This document shows positions 1-7,478 of a DNA stretch of 31,343 bases, in pieces. Numbering within the stretch: position 1 is the first letter of the stretch; every line of letters begins with the position of its first letter. Origin of the DNA: Methanomassiliicoccus sp. UBA6 (GTDB taxonomy: Archaea; Thermoplasmatota; Thermoplasmata; Methanomassiliicoccales; Methanomassiliicoccaceae); assembly GCA_002508545.1 (NCBI GenBank), contig DAVH01000034.1:6906-38248 (forward strand), read 5' to 3'. Position numbers and translations under genes: made by a program. The notes under the pieces are model-generated. The model ran no database searches. It was not told the DNA's origin and saw nothing but the letters and a program-made list of their open reading frames with translations.

Positions 1-1967
1 TGCCCGGGCTGCAGCTCGAAGCCCCGGTCGTGGAGCTGGCGCAGCGCGGCCACCGAGTCGTTGAACTGCACATACTCTTCGAGCTTCCGGGAGATGCTCT
101 TGCGCATGACCAGCCGGTCCCGGGACACGGTGCCGGAACGCAACTCCTCGGCGTACCGGTCCAGGACACCAAGGGACGAGGGCACGAGCTCCCTGAACTC
201 GTTCGCGTCGCCGGCGGAGGACAGATGCTTCAGCATGTCGTGCTGGAGCTCTTCCACCATCCGCGGGGTGTCCTTCCGCCGCACGGCGATGCCCCGCACC
301 TTGAGCTCGCCGTTCTCGAACCTTCCGTAATATCGGTTCAGCGCGCCGATGCCCGTCGAGATGTTGGGCAGGAAGACGATCCACGAGTACCGACCCTCCA
401 GGTTGAGCTGGATGCCGACCTCCCGCCCGATCTCCTCGCAGTACGAGCGGACGTCCCCGTCGCCCTTCAGCCACAGTGAGTCCACGATGCCGTGCAGCAC
501 CTCGAACCCCCGCCGCTCGGCGATGCCCGCTGAGCGGATCAGGATGTCCCTCCCGAAGGCGGTGATGCTCTCATGGCACTCGATGCGACCGAAACGAGCG
601 TTGCGGTAGCCGGTGTAGCCGAAGCAGGTGACCAGGACCCACTTCAGCGCCTTGGACCGCTGGTCGTACATCTCTCCCTTCCTCCCGCCCTGCTTCCTCA
701 GCTCCTTGTACGCCCGCCGGCGGTTGAGGATGGGCGTCAGCACTCTCGGGACAAGGCCTGTCCGCTTCTCGCAGATGCGGTATCCCAGCTCCGGCACCGT
801 GCGCGAGGAGCGGGGGCAGCAGGAGCACATCACCGTCTCCGGGGAGATGTTGTGCACCACCATGATGCTCGGGTAGAGGGAAAAGAAATCGACCTCCCAC
901 ACTCCGTCATGCACTCCCACGCGGGGCTCGTAGATGAAGCCTCCGCGGTCCGAAACGATGAGCGCCCCGGCGGTCTTGAAGTCCTCCGGCCGGTTCTTCT
1001 TCCACAGGATCACGTGCCCGGTGCGCACCGCCTCGTTCACCTGCATCGCGCTTATGGCGCTTCCGGGCGACAGCCGCGAGAGGTCCTGCAGCGGGATCAT
1101 CGACAGCCGCGAGAGCTCGATGAGGCCGTGGAGGCCGCTCTCCCGGAAGGTGAACGATGCCTCGCGGTCGATGTGCACCCGGCCCCGGAGCTTGTGGCCT
1201 GGCGGCTTGTACACGATGCGGCCGTAGGTGAAGAAGCTCTTCCCCCGGGAGGTGCGCTCCCCGGCCTCGCGGCCCAGCTCGATCTCCATCCCATGCTCGG
1301 CCGCCCGCTTCTTCAGGTACGGGAGGTAGAAGCTGTCGCCCTTCGTGGTGTAGATGATGTCCGGGTCCTCCCTGCTGACCAGCTCCTGCAGCCGCTGCAG
1401 CACCGAGTCCTCCGGCCCGTCGAGCACGATGCCGTTCGCCTCCACCGAGGCGATGGGATCGTCGAAGGTCGGTATCACCGAGCCCTTCGTCCGCACCCGG
1501 AGGTCGATCGAGCTGAGGCTCGGCATGGGATAGTCGATCCGCAGGTTGGAGTCCAGGGAGCGCAGGGACGGCAGCTCCACCAGGCCCATGGAGAATATCC
1601 CCTTCTTCAGGAAGTACCGCTGGTCCATGCGCAGGTCGACGTCGTACAGCAGGTGCTGGCGGTAGCCGCCCCACGAGTCTATGGTCGCCGCTAAAGGCTG
1701 TATCGCCGAGTAGTCGCGCACCGCCACCGACAGCACCTCCCTCTCCTTCTCGCCCAGAGCGGTGCGCCGCCGCACCACGGAGGTGTCCTCGAACCCGATG
1801 AGGGCGAGATCCTTCCTCAGTTTCTCCAGGCGGTCCCTCGTCGCCTGCACGCAGATGCGGGGCACGAAGTCCTCGACCACCCTCTCCATGCCGCGGTTGG
1901 TCCTCACCCAGGTGACCATGCGGTTCTCCGCCATGTCCGCGTAGCAGTCCAGGACCCAGCCCCTCAT
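1..1967 (-). CDS. polB2: B-family DNA polymerase, PolB2 type (partial, 3' end outside window)
   Basis: About 655 residues are visible; the C terminus runs off the left edge. The frame holds a B-family polymerase fold: exonuclease region (D155-L156-R157 where DIE is usual, then GDSFYLPYL with Y214 in place of the Exo II Asp), polymerase motif A (DFFSLYPSI, Asp360), a motif B region reading ALKWVLVTCFGYTG, and motif C reading HGIVDS (492-497) instead of YGDTDS. The exonuclease therefore looks dead, and one of the two motif C aspartates is Ile494. This pattern is typical of archaeal PolB2, a non-replicative paralogue thought to act in damage tolerance. The ATG overlaps the stop of the 79-residue gene (ATGA), so the two are translationally coupled. 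The family call is secure; activity is uncertain. Confidence 0.9.
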   Translation of the reverse strand, partial: MRGWVLDCYADMAENRMVTWVRTNRGMERVVEDFVPRICVQATRDRLEKLRKDLALIGFEDTSVVRRRTALGEKEREVLSVAVRDYSAIQPLAATIDSWGGYRQHLLYDVDLRMDQRYFLKKGIFSMGLVELPSLRSLDSNLRIDYPMPSLSSIDLRVRTKGSVIPTFDDPIASVEANGIVLDGPEDSVLQRLQELVSREDPDIIYTTKGDSFYLPYLKKRAAEHGMEIELGREAGERTSRGKSFFTYGRIVYKPPGHKLRGRVHIDREASFTFRESGLHGLIELSRLSMIPLQDLSRLSPGSAISAMQVNEAVRTGHVILWKKNRPEDFKTAGALIVSDRGGFIYEPRVGVHDGVWEVDFFSLYPSIMVVHNISPETVMCSCCPRSSRTVPELGYRICEKRTGLVPRVLTPILNRRRAYKELRKQGGRKGEMYDQRSKALKWVLVTCFGYTGYRNARFGRIECHESITAFGRDILIRSAGIAERRGFEVLHGIVDSLWLKGDGDVRSYCEEIGREVGIQLNLEGRYSWIVFLPNISTGIGALNRYYGRFENGELKVRGIAVRRKDTPRMVEELQHDMLKHLSSAGDANEFRELVPSSLGVLDRYAEELRSGTVSRDRLVMRKSISRKLEEYVQFNDSVAALRQLHDRGFELQPG

Positions 1968-2203
1968 TCCCTCGCCTTCAGCCGGCGTATCTCCTTCTCC
2001 TGCTCCAGCAGAATGGACAGCAGCGCGCCCTCCACCGGGTCGGAGAACGCCGCGTAGGTCGAGGCCGAGGAGTGCATCCTCGCCCGGTTGACCATGTGGT
2101 CGAAGATCTCCCGGTCCTCCCGGGGCAGCGCCCGGCGGAAATCGGCCCAGCTGTGTATGATCGATTCCAGCGTCATCCTGTAGGTAGGTACGGTCCGTCC
2201 CAT
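1964..2203 (-). CDS. Small conserved-looking protein of the PolB2 operon
   Basis: This 79-residue protein starts MGRTVPTYRMTLE and is rich in charged helix-forming residues (WADFRRALPREDREIFDHM near 19-37, EQEKEIRRLKARE at the C terminus). It has no signal peptide, membrane segment or metal site. It begins one base after the stop of the RadA-like gene and overlaps the polymerase start, so all three genes should be made from one transcript. From memory, similar short proteins beginning MGRTVP accompany PolB2 in other archaea, which would suggest an adaptor or bridging role between polymerase and RadA-like partner. That role is inference; no enzymatic motif is visible. Confidence 0.8.
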   Translation of the reverse strand: MGRTVPTYRMTLESIIHSWADFRRALPREDREIFDHMVNRARMHSSASTYAAFSDPVEGALLSILLEQEKEIRRLKARE

Positions 2204-2204
2204 G

Positions 2205-2933
2205 CTATCTCCCCATGAACTCCTCGAGCGTGGTCTGGTTATGCGGCACCGCGTGGTACAGCATCGTCTCCTGGCGGTTGGGCAACGATATCCGAAGACA
2301 GCCGGCGGCGTTCTCGATGCGCACGATGTCGTCCGCAGTGCCGTAGAGCAGGCTCTTCAGGCTCTTGCGCTGCAGTATCTTCGTCAGGCCGTAGTTGGTG
2401 ACCAGGGTCGCCGCTCCCCTGCGCGATAGGTCGTGCAGCCGCTCCACGCACCGCTTGATCAGCTGGTACGATTCGGACCAACGCATCTCCCGGTCCTGGA
2501 ACATGTCCGGCAGGCAGGACACCACGATCGTCCCGGCCCCGGTGCGCAGCACCTCGTCCTCCAGCCGCTCGTCGATGAGCGACACGAGCTGGTAGGCGGT
2601 GAACGCCCTCGCCACGCGTATGCTGTCCAGCACCTCGGCGCGGTCCAGCCCGAAGCGCCTGCATATGCGCCCTAGTTCGTAGGGATCGACGCAGTTGCCG
2701 CCGTCGACCCACACTACGTCCCGGCCCAGCGCGCTGACCGCGTTCACGCACAATATATGGGTTAGATCGAACACCATGCGGTCCGAGGAATCGATCAGGG
2801 TCATGCACCCCTGCCGCAGCCCGCCGAAGAACGAGTCCAGTGTGGGGATGGAGGTGCGTACCGTGCCGTGGCCCTCGAGCTCCGGCCGGGGCACGGCCGT
2901 CAGCGCGCCAGCTTCCCTGATCGTTGTGCTCAT
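2205..2933 (-). CDS. RadA/Rad55-like protein with degenerate ATP site
   Basis: The 242-residue protein has the layout of a RecA-family core. TSIPTLDSFFGGLRQGCMTLI (28-48) matches the RadA approach to the P-loop, but the Walker A position reads DSSDRMVFD (48-56) with no GxxGxGKT. The Walker B-like strand reads GTIVVSCLPDMF (133-144). It is most likely an inactivated RecA/RadA paralogue that binds partners or DNA without hydrolysing ATP. It is the first gene of the PolB2 operon; the next gene starts one base after its TAG stop. A TATA-like box about 28 bases upstream of the ATG suggests a leaderless transcript. It could alternatively be called a KaiC-like ATPase relative. Confidence 0.8.
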   Translation of the reverse strand: MSTTIREAGALTAVPRPELEGHGTVRTSIPTLDSFFGGLRQGCMTLIDSSDRMVFDLTHILCVNAVSALGRDVVWVDGGNCVDPYELGRICRRFGLDRAEVLDSIRVARAFTAYQLVSLIDERLEDEVLRTGAGTIVVSCLPDMFQDREMRWSESYQLIKRCVERLHDLSRRGAATLVTNYGLTKILQRKSLKSLLYGTADDIVRIENAAGCLRISLPNRQETMLYHAVPHNQTTLEEFMGR

Positions 2934-2954
2934 TCTCTCTTTATCCTCTCCGCC

Positions 2955-2967
2955 TTATGAATATTAA
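2955..2967 (-). promoter_or_regulatory. TATA-like box of the PolB2 operon
   Basis: On the minus strand this reads TTAATATTCATAA in GC-rich surroundings, centred about 28 bases before the ATG at 2933. That spacing puts the transcript start at or next to the start codon, as in leaderless archaeal mRNAs. Confidence 0.55.
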
Positions 2968-3127
2968 GCCGGAGCCGGGGGAGGTGCCCGAAAGTGGCCC
3001 TCCGTTTCCGGTGGGCTGGGAACGTGGGGAGGCGCCGAACGTAGCCGCCCGTATCATCGTCAACGCCTGCCCGGCGACCCCTAATCTTATCTATGCTCCG
3101 GCAACGTAGTTCATCCGAGGGCTGAAC

Positions 3128-3313
3128 ATGCCAAGCTGCAACGAGATGAAGATGAACCAGGTGTATGTCTGTGAGAGCTGCGGATTGGAGCTGAAGGTCG
3201 TCAAGGAGTGCAGCGAGTGCGGAGTGGAGACATCGTCATCGTCCGCCGAGGCCTGCGGGTGCGCGCAGGGCTGTTCCTTCGACTGCTGCGGCAGCCCCAT
3301 GAAGCTGCGGTGA
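3128..3313 (+). CDS. Cysteine-rich mini-protein, desulforedoxin-like
   Basis: The protein has 61 residues, ten of them Cys: C4, CESC (15-18), CSEC (28-31), C43, C45, C49 and a CC pair (53-54) followed by GSPMKL. The CxxC and CCGxPM elements resemble the metal site of desulforedoxin or the N terminus of desulfoferrodoxin, but the middle Cys cluster is extra. It probably binds iron or zinc in the cytoplasm. Internal Met codons at residues 7 and 9 are alternative starts; GAGG lies 7 bases before the first ATG. It is divergent from the PolB2 operon and convergent with the next gene. A TATA-like stretch lies at about 3082-3094. The function is not known. Confidence 0.7.
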   Translation: MPSCNEMKMNQVYVCESCGLELKVVKECSECGVETSSSSAEACGCAQGCSFDCCGSPMKLR

Positions 3314-3409
3314 GATCCTCCGGTCGAGCTCACTGATTTGGAAGATCAGCGCTCCGGGTCGGACGGCGGGAGACCTCGGGGCATGAGTTCCTGTTCTACT
3401 ACGTGCAGA

Positions 3410-4003
3410 TCAGGCGCTCTGCCGTACCTTTTCCACCTGGGCGTCTATGATGGCCTTCATGGTCTCGATGACCTGGGGCGACAGCATGGGCACTGGGCTG
3501 TCCGGGAAATCGTCCCAGGGTGGACTGGCCGCGAACGTGAAATAGGTGACGGTATCGTTCTGCAAAACGATCGCGTAGATGTTAACCCGCATCACCCTCT
3601 CGCCGCCGTACGTCTCGTTGTGGTAGTCGCCCATGAAGCACCTATCGCCCGCGTCGATCTCGGTCCAATCGGCATCGAACCCGATGGCATCGAAGGTCTG
3701 GCTGGCCGAGGAGGATGAGTTGTAAAGCACGAGCAGGCACTGGACGTTCAGGTCCCAGCCGTCGACGGTCAGCCAGAGGTCGGACTCTGATGCTTCGGAC
3801 CCTCCATAAGAGAGGTTCGGGTGGTAGGGACTCGGGAAGGGCCCCAATCGCTGCGTGGCGTTCATACCGGCCAGGTCGGATGCGGTCAGGGCCATCTTCT
3901 CCGTCCTGGTGCGGTCGTCCGGCGCGGGCATGAGCATGAGCACCGCGATCGCGGCCGCCAGGATGACAGCGACCGCGACGATGGCAAGGCGCTTGGCGTT
4001 CAT
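3410..4003 (-). CDS. Membrane-anchored or exported protein of unknown function
   Basis: The 197-residue protein has one N-terminal hydrophobic segment (about residues 6-26, rich in Ala, Val and Ile, after a K-R start), followed by a polar, Asp/Ser-rich extracellular-type domain with possible N-glycosylation sequons (NATQ, NLSY, NSSS, NETY). No catalytic motif is recognised. The N-terminal segment lacks a clear lipobox Cys, so it is probably a signal anchor. GAGGA precedes the ATG by 3 bases. It stands alone between convergent and divergent neighbours. Confidence 0.7.
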   Translation of the reverse strand: MNAKRLAIVAVAVILAAAIAVLMLMPAPDDRTRTEKMALTASDLAGMNATQRLGPFPSPYHPNLSYGGSEASESDLWLTVDGWDLNVQCLLVLYNSSSSASQTFDAIGFDADWTEIDAGDRCFMGDYHNETYGGERVMRVNIYAIVLQNDTVTYFTFAASPPWDDFPDSPVPMLSPQVIETMKAIIDAQVEKVRQSA

Positions 4004-4030
4004 CGTTCCTCTGCCGTATAACGACGTACG

Positions 4031-4040
4031 GATATAAACG
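4031..4040 (-). promoter_or_regulatory. TATA-like box for the membrane-anchored unknown
   Basis: The minus strand reads CGTTTATATC, centred about 32 bases before the start at 4003. Nothing else in the divergent gap to 4121 is as AT-rich except the plus-strand box near 4090. Confidence 0.5.
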
Positions 4041-4088
4041 CGGTCGAGGGCACAGACCTTTCGCTTCGCCGGGCGCCCCGGCAGATAC

Positions 4089-4097
4089 CTTTAACTA
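4089..4097 (+). promoter_or_regulatory. TATA-like box for the beta-CASP nuclease
   Basis: CTTTAACTA is centred about 28 bases before the ATG at 4121, and no clear ribosome binding site lies between, so a leaderless transcript is likely. Confidence 0.45.
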
Positions 4098-4120
4098 CTC
4101 TATCCAGCATCGAAACCGGG

Positions 4121-5101
4121 ATGCCGGGGAGAGCGCTGACCATACGCCTGGGGAACGGCGTAGAGGTCCTGGGGGACGAGGAGTACCATTTTGACGCCGA
4201 GGTCATCGAGGCCTGCGGCAGGTTCTGCATCTCCCACGCTCACTCCGACCACCTGCCAAAGCGGGTGACCGCAGGCTCCCAGGTGGTCGCATCGGAGACC
4301 ACCCTGCGCTGCCTGAACGACCGGAGCAAGAAGCAGGTGGCCATGGCCCCGGCCGACGGCATCGAGATGTTCGACGCCGGGCACATGGCCGGCTCCCGGA
4401 TGTTCCAGGTGGAGGTCAGCGGCCGCAGCGTGCTGTACACCGGAGACCTGTGCCCCCGGGACCGCTGCGGGAACAAGGGCGCCCGTCCGGTGAAGACGGA
4501 CGTGCTGATCATCGAGTCCACCTACGGCAAGCCGCGCTACGTGTTCCCGCCCAGCGACGTCATCGCCTCCCTGGTCCGGGACGAGGTGGAGGACATCCTC
4601 TCCCAGGGCCGCCCGGTATCGCTGTACGCGTACCCCTTCGGGAAATCGCAGGACATGCTTCGCGTGCTCCGCGAGTTCTCGCCGTTCGCCGACCGGTCAG
4701 TGTTCAACGCCACCTCCCTGGTCCGCTGCGACGCGGACCCGCTGGACTGCAGGCTGTGGGACGGGGACGAGGTCGACGACCCGTTCGTGGTGATCTGCTC
4801 CCCCTGGCTGAACCGTACGGCGAACGCCGGGGCGCTGCGCCGGCGGAACCCCAAGCGGCTGGCGGTCTCGGGATGGGCGCTCGACAGCGGATACAAGGCG
4901 AGGCTGGGAGTGGACGAGGCGTTCCCGTTCTCCGACCATGCCGACTTCAATGACCTCATCTCGTTCGTGAAGGCATGCGAGCCGGAGATGGTCATCACCC
5001 ACCACGGGTTCGCGGACTCGCTCGCCCACGAGATCAAGGAGAGGCTGGGCATCGAGGCCCGGCCGCTGATCAAGGGGCAGCGGTCTCTGCTGGAGTTCTG
5101 A
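4121..5101 (+). CDS. Metallo-beta-lactamase/beta-CASP nuclease (COG1236-like)
   Basis: The 326-residue protein carries the metal ligands of the metallo-beta-lactamase fold: SHAHSDH (38-44, HxHxDH), H88 in DAGHMAGSRMF, D109 in YTGDL, and a late PFSDHADF motif. An ESTYG element (132-136) and SGWALDSGY belong to the beta-CASP region. Such proteins are nucleases acting on RNA (mRNA 3'-end or exonuclease type) or, in bacteria, ligase-associated DNA exonucleases. The protein is shorter than the KH-domain CPSF-type archaeal nucleases and lacks KH domains, so it belongs to the short COG1236 group. RNA versus DNA substrate cannot be decided from sequence. It is a single gene, convergent with the PH-domain operon. 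Confidence 0.85.
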   Translation: MPGRALTIRLGNGVEVLGDEEYHFDAEVIEACGRFCISHAHSDHLPKRVTAGSQVVASETTLRCLNDRSKKQVAMAPADGIEMFDAGHMAGSRMFQVEVSGRSVLYTGDLCPRDRCGNKGARPVKTDVLIIESTYGKPRYVFPPSDVIASLVRDEVEDILSQGRPVSLYAYPFGKSQDMLRVLREFSPFADRSVFNATSLVRCDADPLDCRLWDGDEVDDPFVVICSPWLNRTANAGALRRRNPKRLAVSGWALDSGYKARLGVDEAFPFSDHADFNDLISFVKACEPEMVITHHGFADSLAHEIKERLGIEARPLIKGQRSLLEF

Positions 5102-5107
5102 GCGCGG

Positions 5108-6586
5108 TCACGCCCCGCTCCGCCGGGGATCGTACTTCCCGCTGGCGATGCGCTCCATCACGATGTCGCCGATCCGTTTGAGCTCGCTCTCGGGGAACAG
5201 GCCCGAGGACACGTTCTTGGTCCCGGTGGAGGAGAGCATGTACACCGTAGCGCTGGCCACGTCGAACCTCCTGGCGATCGGTCCCCTGACGACCCAGACC
5301 ATCTGGACCTTGTCGTAGCTCATTATGACCGTCTCGCGGTCGAGGATGCCGTTCACGAATGTGAACAGCTCCTCCCCGATGTCCAGCTCCCTGATCCGAT
5401 AGGAGGCGCGGGCCGCCCCGACGAACGCCAGGACGGCCAGCGCCGTTAGCGCCGGCAGGACGAACGGCGACAGCGCCATCATCCCGGCCCGGGGCGCTTC
5501 ATCGCCGTAGATTATCAGCGATGGATACGCCATCACCGCGACAAGGGCTAGGGAGGCGATGATCGTCCTGACGCGGAGCACGCTCCTCGCGCCGCTCGGC
5601 TGCTTGCTCGGCCAGCGCTCGTAGACGAACTCCGGAACGAGCTCGCCCAGAAGACGCTGGATCGTCGCGTCGTCCTTGAGCAGGCAGATGACCGGGCGGG
5701 TGTTGCCGTTGCCGTCGTTGGTCGCTATGCCCACCACCTCGGCCTCGATGCACGAGCGGTGCAGGAGCCTCGAGGCCAGAGTGCTCTTCACCCGGACGGC
5801 GTTGACCTTGGAGATGGGGAACGAGGTCCGGTACGTCCGGACCAGGCCGTGCTGCAGGTAGATAACGTCGCCCTTCCGGTACACTTTGAAGTTGTAGTAG
5901 CGGAACAGCTGCATCACCGACGGCACGACCTGGACCAGGAAGAACATGCCCAGGGAGATCAAGGCCGAGCCCCCCGCCGCCGCGTCCGTCGCCACGGAGA
6001 GGTACAGCTCGTAGACGGAGTTCACCAGGAACAGGGCGCCCAGCAGGTTCTGCAGCGTGGGGACGGCGAACAGGCTGTGGAGGACGACGTCCGCCGGCGA
6101 GAACGACACCAGCGTCTCGCCGCTCTCCTCCACGGGGAGCTCGTGCTGGTACAGGCGTTGGGAGAGTTCGGTCCGGATGCGGTCGGCCATATCCCGCTTG
6201 AACGTCAGCGCCGCCTCCGGGGCCATGGCGTTGTGGCCCGAGTTGATGTTGATCATGAGCCTGGACGTCCCGAACAGCCGGTTCACGATGCCCCGGTTGA
6301 CGTTCACGGCCGCTATCTTAGAGTACGGCAGGGTCTTCTTGAGCTTGAACAGGGTGCTCCTCTCGATCACCACGTCCGTCTCGCCGAAGCGAATGACAGT
6401 CATCTTCCACTGCCGGTAGTTGAAGAGCACCGCCAGCACCAGGGCGGCCGAGATCAGCGCCGCGATGACGGAGATGTCGAACCTCCTTGCCACAAAGAGG
6501 ATGACCACTATCGGGACGAGGATCTGGATCGAGTTCTCCAGGATGATCGAGGGATGGCACCTCAGGGCCTCTCCGGACAAGTTCAC
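5108..6586 (-). CDS. Membrane protein with three bacterial PH (bPH2) domains, YdbT-like
   Basis: This 492-residue protein has hydrophobic pairs near residues 17-55, 180-215 and 340-390. Each pair is followed by a bPH2 unit with the same outline: ...VVIERSTLFKLKKTLPYSKI, ...VIYLQHGLVRTYRTSFPISK and ...LFTFVNGILDRETVIMSYDK. This is the YdbT architecture of three PH-like repeats beside paired helices. GTG is the probable start because it overlaps the TGA of the upstream YdbS-like gene, implying coupling. In bacteria such pairs are membrane proteins of unclear role, in some cases linked to envelope stress or bacteriocin resistance. Function here is unknown. Confidence 0.85.
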   Translation of the reverse strand: MNLSGEALRCHPSIILENSIQILVPIVVILFVARRFDISVIAALISAALVLAVLFNYRQWKMTVIRFGETDVVIERSTLFKLKKTLPYSKIAAVNVNRGIVNRLFGTSRLMININSGHNAMAPEAALTFKRDMADRIRTELSQRLYQHELPVEESGETLVSFSPADVVLHSLFAVPTLQNLLGALFLVNSVYELYLSVATDAAAGGSALISLGMFFLVQVVPSVMQLFRYYNFKVYRKGDVIYLQHGLVRTYRTSFPISKVNAVRVKSTLASRLLHRSCIEAEVVGIATNDGNGNTRPVICLLKDDATIQRLLGELVPEFVYERWPSKQPSGARSVLRVRTIIASLALVAVMAYPSLIIYGDEAPRAGMMALSPFVLPALTALAVLAFVGAARASYRIRELDIGEELFTFVNGILDRETVIMSYDKVQMVWVVRGPIARRFDVASATVYMLSSTGTKNVSSGLFPESELKRIGDIVMERIASGKYDPRRSGA

Positions 6587-7098
6587 ACCCTATCCCTTAG
6601 CAAGGTGCCGACCAGCCGGTTGAGCCGGTCCGCGACCTTCTCCGCCTCGTCGATCTCCAGGTAGCTGATGGTCGCGACGCCCCCGGCGGTGGTGATGTTC
6701 ACTCGCCCCAGCCCGAGCATGTTGTTGATCGGCCCCCTCGAAACCTCGACCTGGTGGACTCTCTCGATAGGAACCAGGATATGCCTGAGGACCACGATGC
6801 CGTATCGGACGTCCACCTTGTCATCGGTGATCATGTACCGGTACCGGGAGTAATAGATGCGCGGCGCCACCGCCACGTACGCCAGGAGGAGGATGAGGAT
6901 GATCGCGCCCAGCATCCAGGCCGCGTTCCGCGCCGGGCCGAGAGCGTCTCCAGCGAAGCTCATGATGCTCAGGAACATGACCACCAGGACCGCGTAGGCG
7001 ATCCCGTAGCCGATGTACATGGATCGCATGCACTTCCGGTTCAACCTCCGGTATCCGCCCGCCTCTTCCCTTCTCCCATCCGCTCCCTCGCCATCCAT
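6583..7098 (-). CDS. Membrane protein with bPH2 domain, YdbS-like
   Basis: The 171-residue form starts at ATG 7098; a longer reading to 7212 adds a 38-residue low-quality extension that runs into the promoter region. Two transmembrane helices (about 29-50 and 62-84) precede one bPH2 domain containing YRYMITDDKVDVRYGIVVLR, VPIERVHQVEVSRGPI and GLGRVNITTAGG. This is the classic YdbS partner of the downstream YdbT-like gene, which overlaps it by four bases. The pair likely forms one membrane complex; the ligand is unknown. Confidence 0.85.
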   Translation of the reverse strand: MDGEGADGRREEAGGYRRLNRKCMRSMYIGYGIAYAVLVVMFLSIMSFAGDALGPARNAAWMLGAIILILLLAYVAVAPRIYYSRYRYMITDDKVDVRYGIVVLRHILVPIERVHQVEVSRGPINNMLGLGRVNITTAGGVATISYLEIDEAEKVADRLNRLVGTLLRDRV

Positions 7099-7180
7099 GA
7101 TATCGCCTGAACGACGGGAGATGCACGTTCCTGACTTCAATGTGGCCCCGCGGTTCCGGCACGATGCCGATGCGCTGTCG

Positions 7181-7192
7181 TTAAGATTATTA
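7181..7192 (+). promoter_or_regulatory. TATA-like element in divergent gap
   Basis: TTAAGATTATTA is centred about 29 bases before ATG 7216 on the plus strand. Its complement (TAATAATCTTAA) could also serve the minus-strand PH-domain operon with a leader of about 60 bases. Confidence 0.45.
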
Positions 7193-7215
7193 CCGGCGAT
7201 CCGATGCTCCATATC

Positions 7216-7461
7216 ATGGCCAGCATAAGGCGCTGCAGGGGATGCGGCGAACTGTTCGTTCCCGGATTATTCGGCATCAATCTGTTCGTGGTGAGGATCC
7301 GCCGATGCGGGGTGTGCGGAAAGCTCACTCCCCTGTTCATCTGGGGCGACGGGCCTGCCGAACGGTCCCAGGAGAGCGTCGAACAGGAGAAGGTGCCTGA
7401 GCTGGACGAGGACGAGGTCCTCAGGCGCAGGATCGAGGAATCAAGGTACGATCGACCTTGA
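7216..7461 (+). CDS. Zinc-ribbon-like small protein of unknown function
   Basis: The 81-residue product (from ATG 7216; ATG 7204 would add four residues) has two CxxC knuckles: CRGC near residues 6-9 and CGVC near 31-34, separated by a hydrophobic stretch. A highly acidic C-terminal tail (ELDEDEVLRRRIEES) follows. The arrangement fits a treble-clef or zinc-ribbon domain. The start at 7216 fits the TATA-like spacing for a leaderless mRNA. It converges with the GNAT gene 17 bases downstream. No family is recognised. Confidence 0.65.
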   Translation: MASIRRCRGCGELFVPGLFGINLFVVRIRRCGVCGKLTPLFIWGDGPAERSQESVEQEKVPELDEDEVLRRRIEESRYDRP

Positions 7462-7478
7462 TCGCTTGATGCCCGGGC

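Noticed and set aside
907..1674. Long Pro/Arg/Gly-rich minus-strand frame inside the polymerase gene
   Set aside because: Its low-complexity composition is typical of an out-of-frame reading of GC-rich coding DNA; the polymerase motifs lie in another frame.
573..1694. 373-codon plus-strand frame opposite the polymerase
   Set aside because: It is His/Arg/Leu-rich with no recognisable motif, and is antisense to a gene with clear family motifs.
5759..6664. 301-codon plus-strand frame opposite the PH-domain genes
   Set aside because: Composition is that of an antisense shadow; the minus-strand genes have clear membrane and PH-domain signatures.
7098..7212. 38-residue N-terminal extension of the YdbS-like protein
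   Set aside because: It crosses the TATA-like element and reads as non-coding; the ATG at 7098 gives the normal family length.
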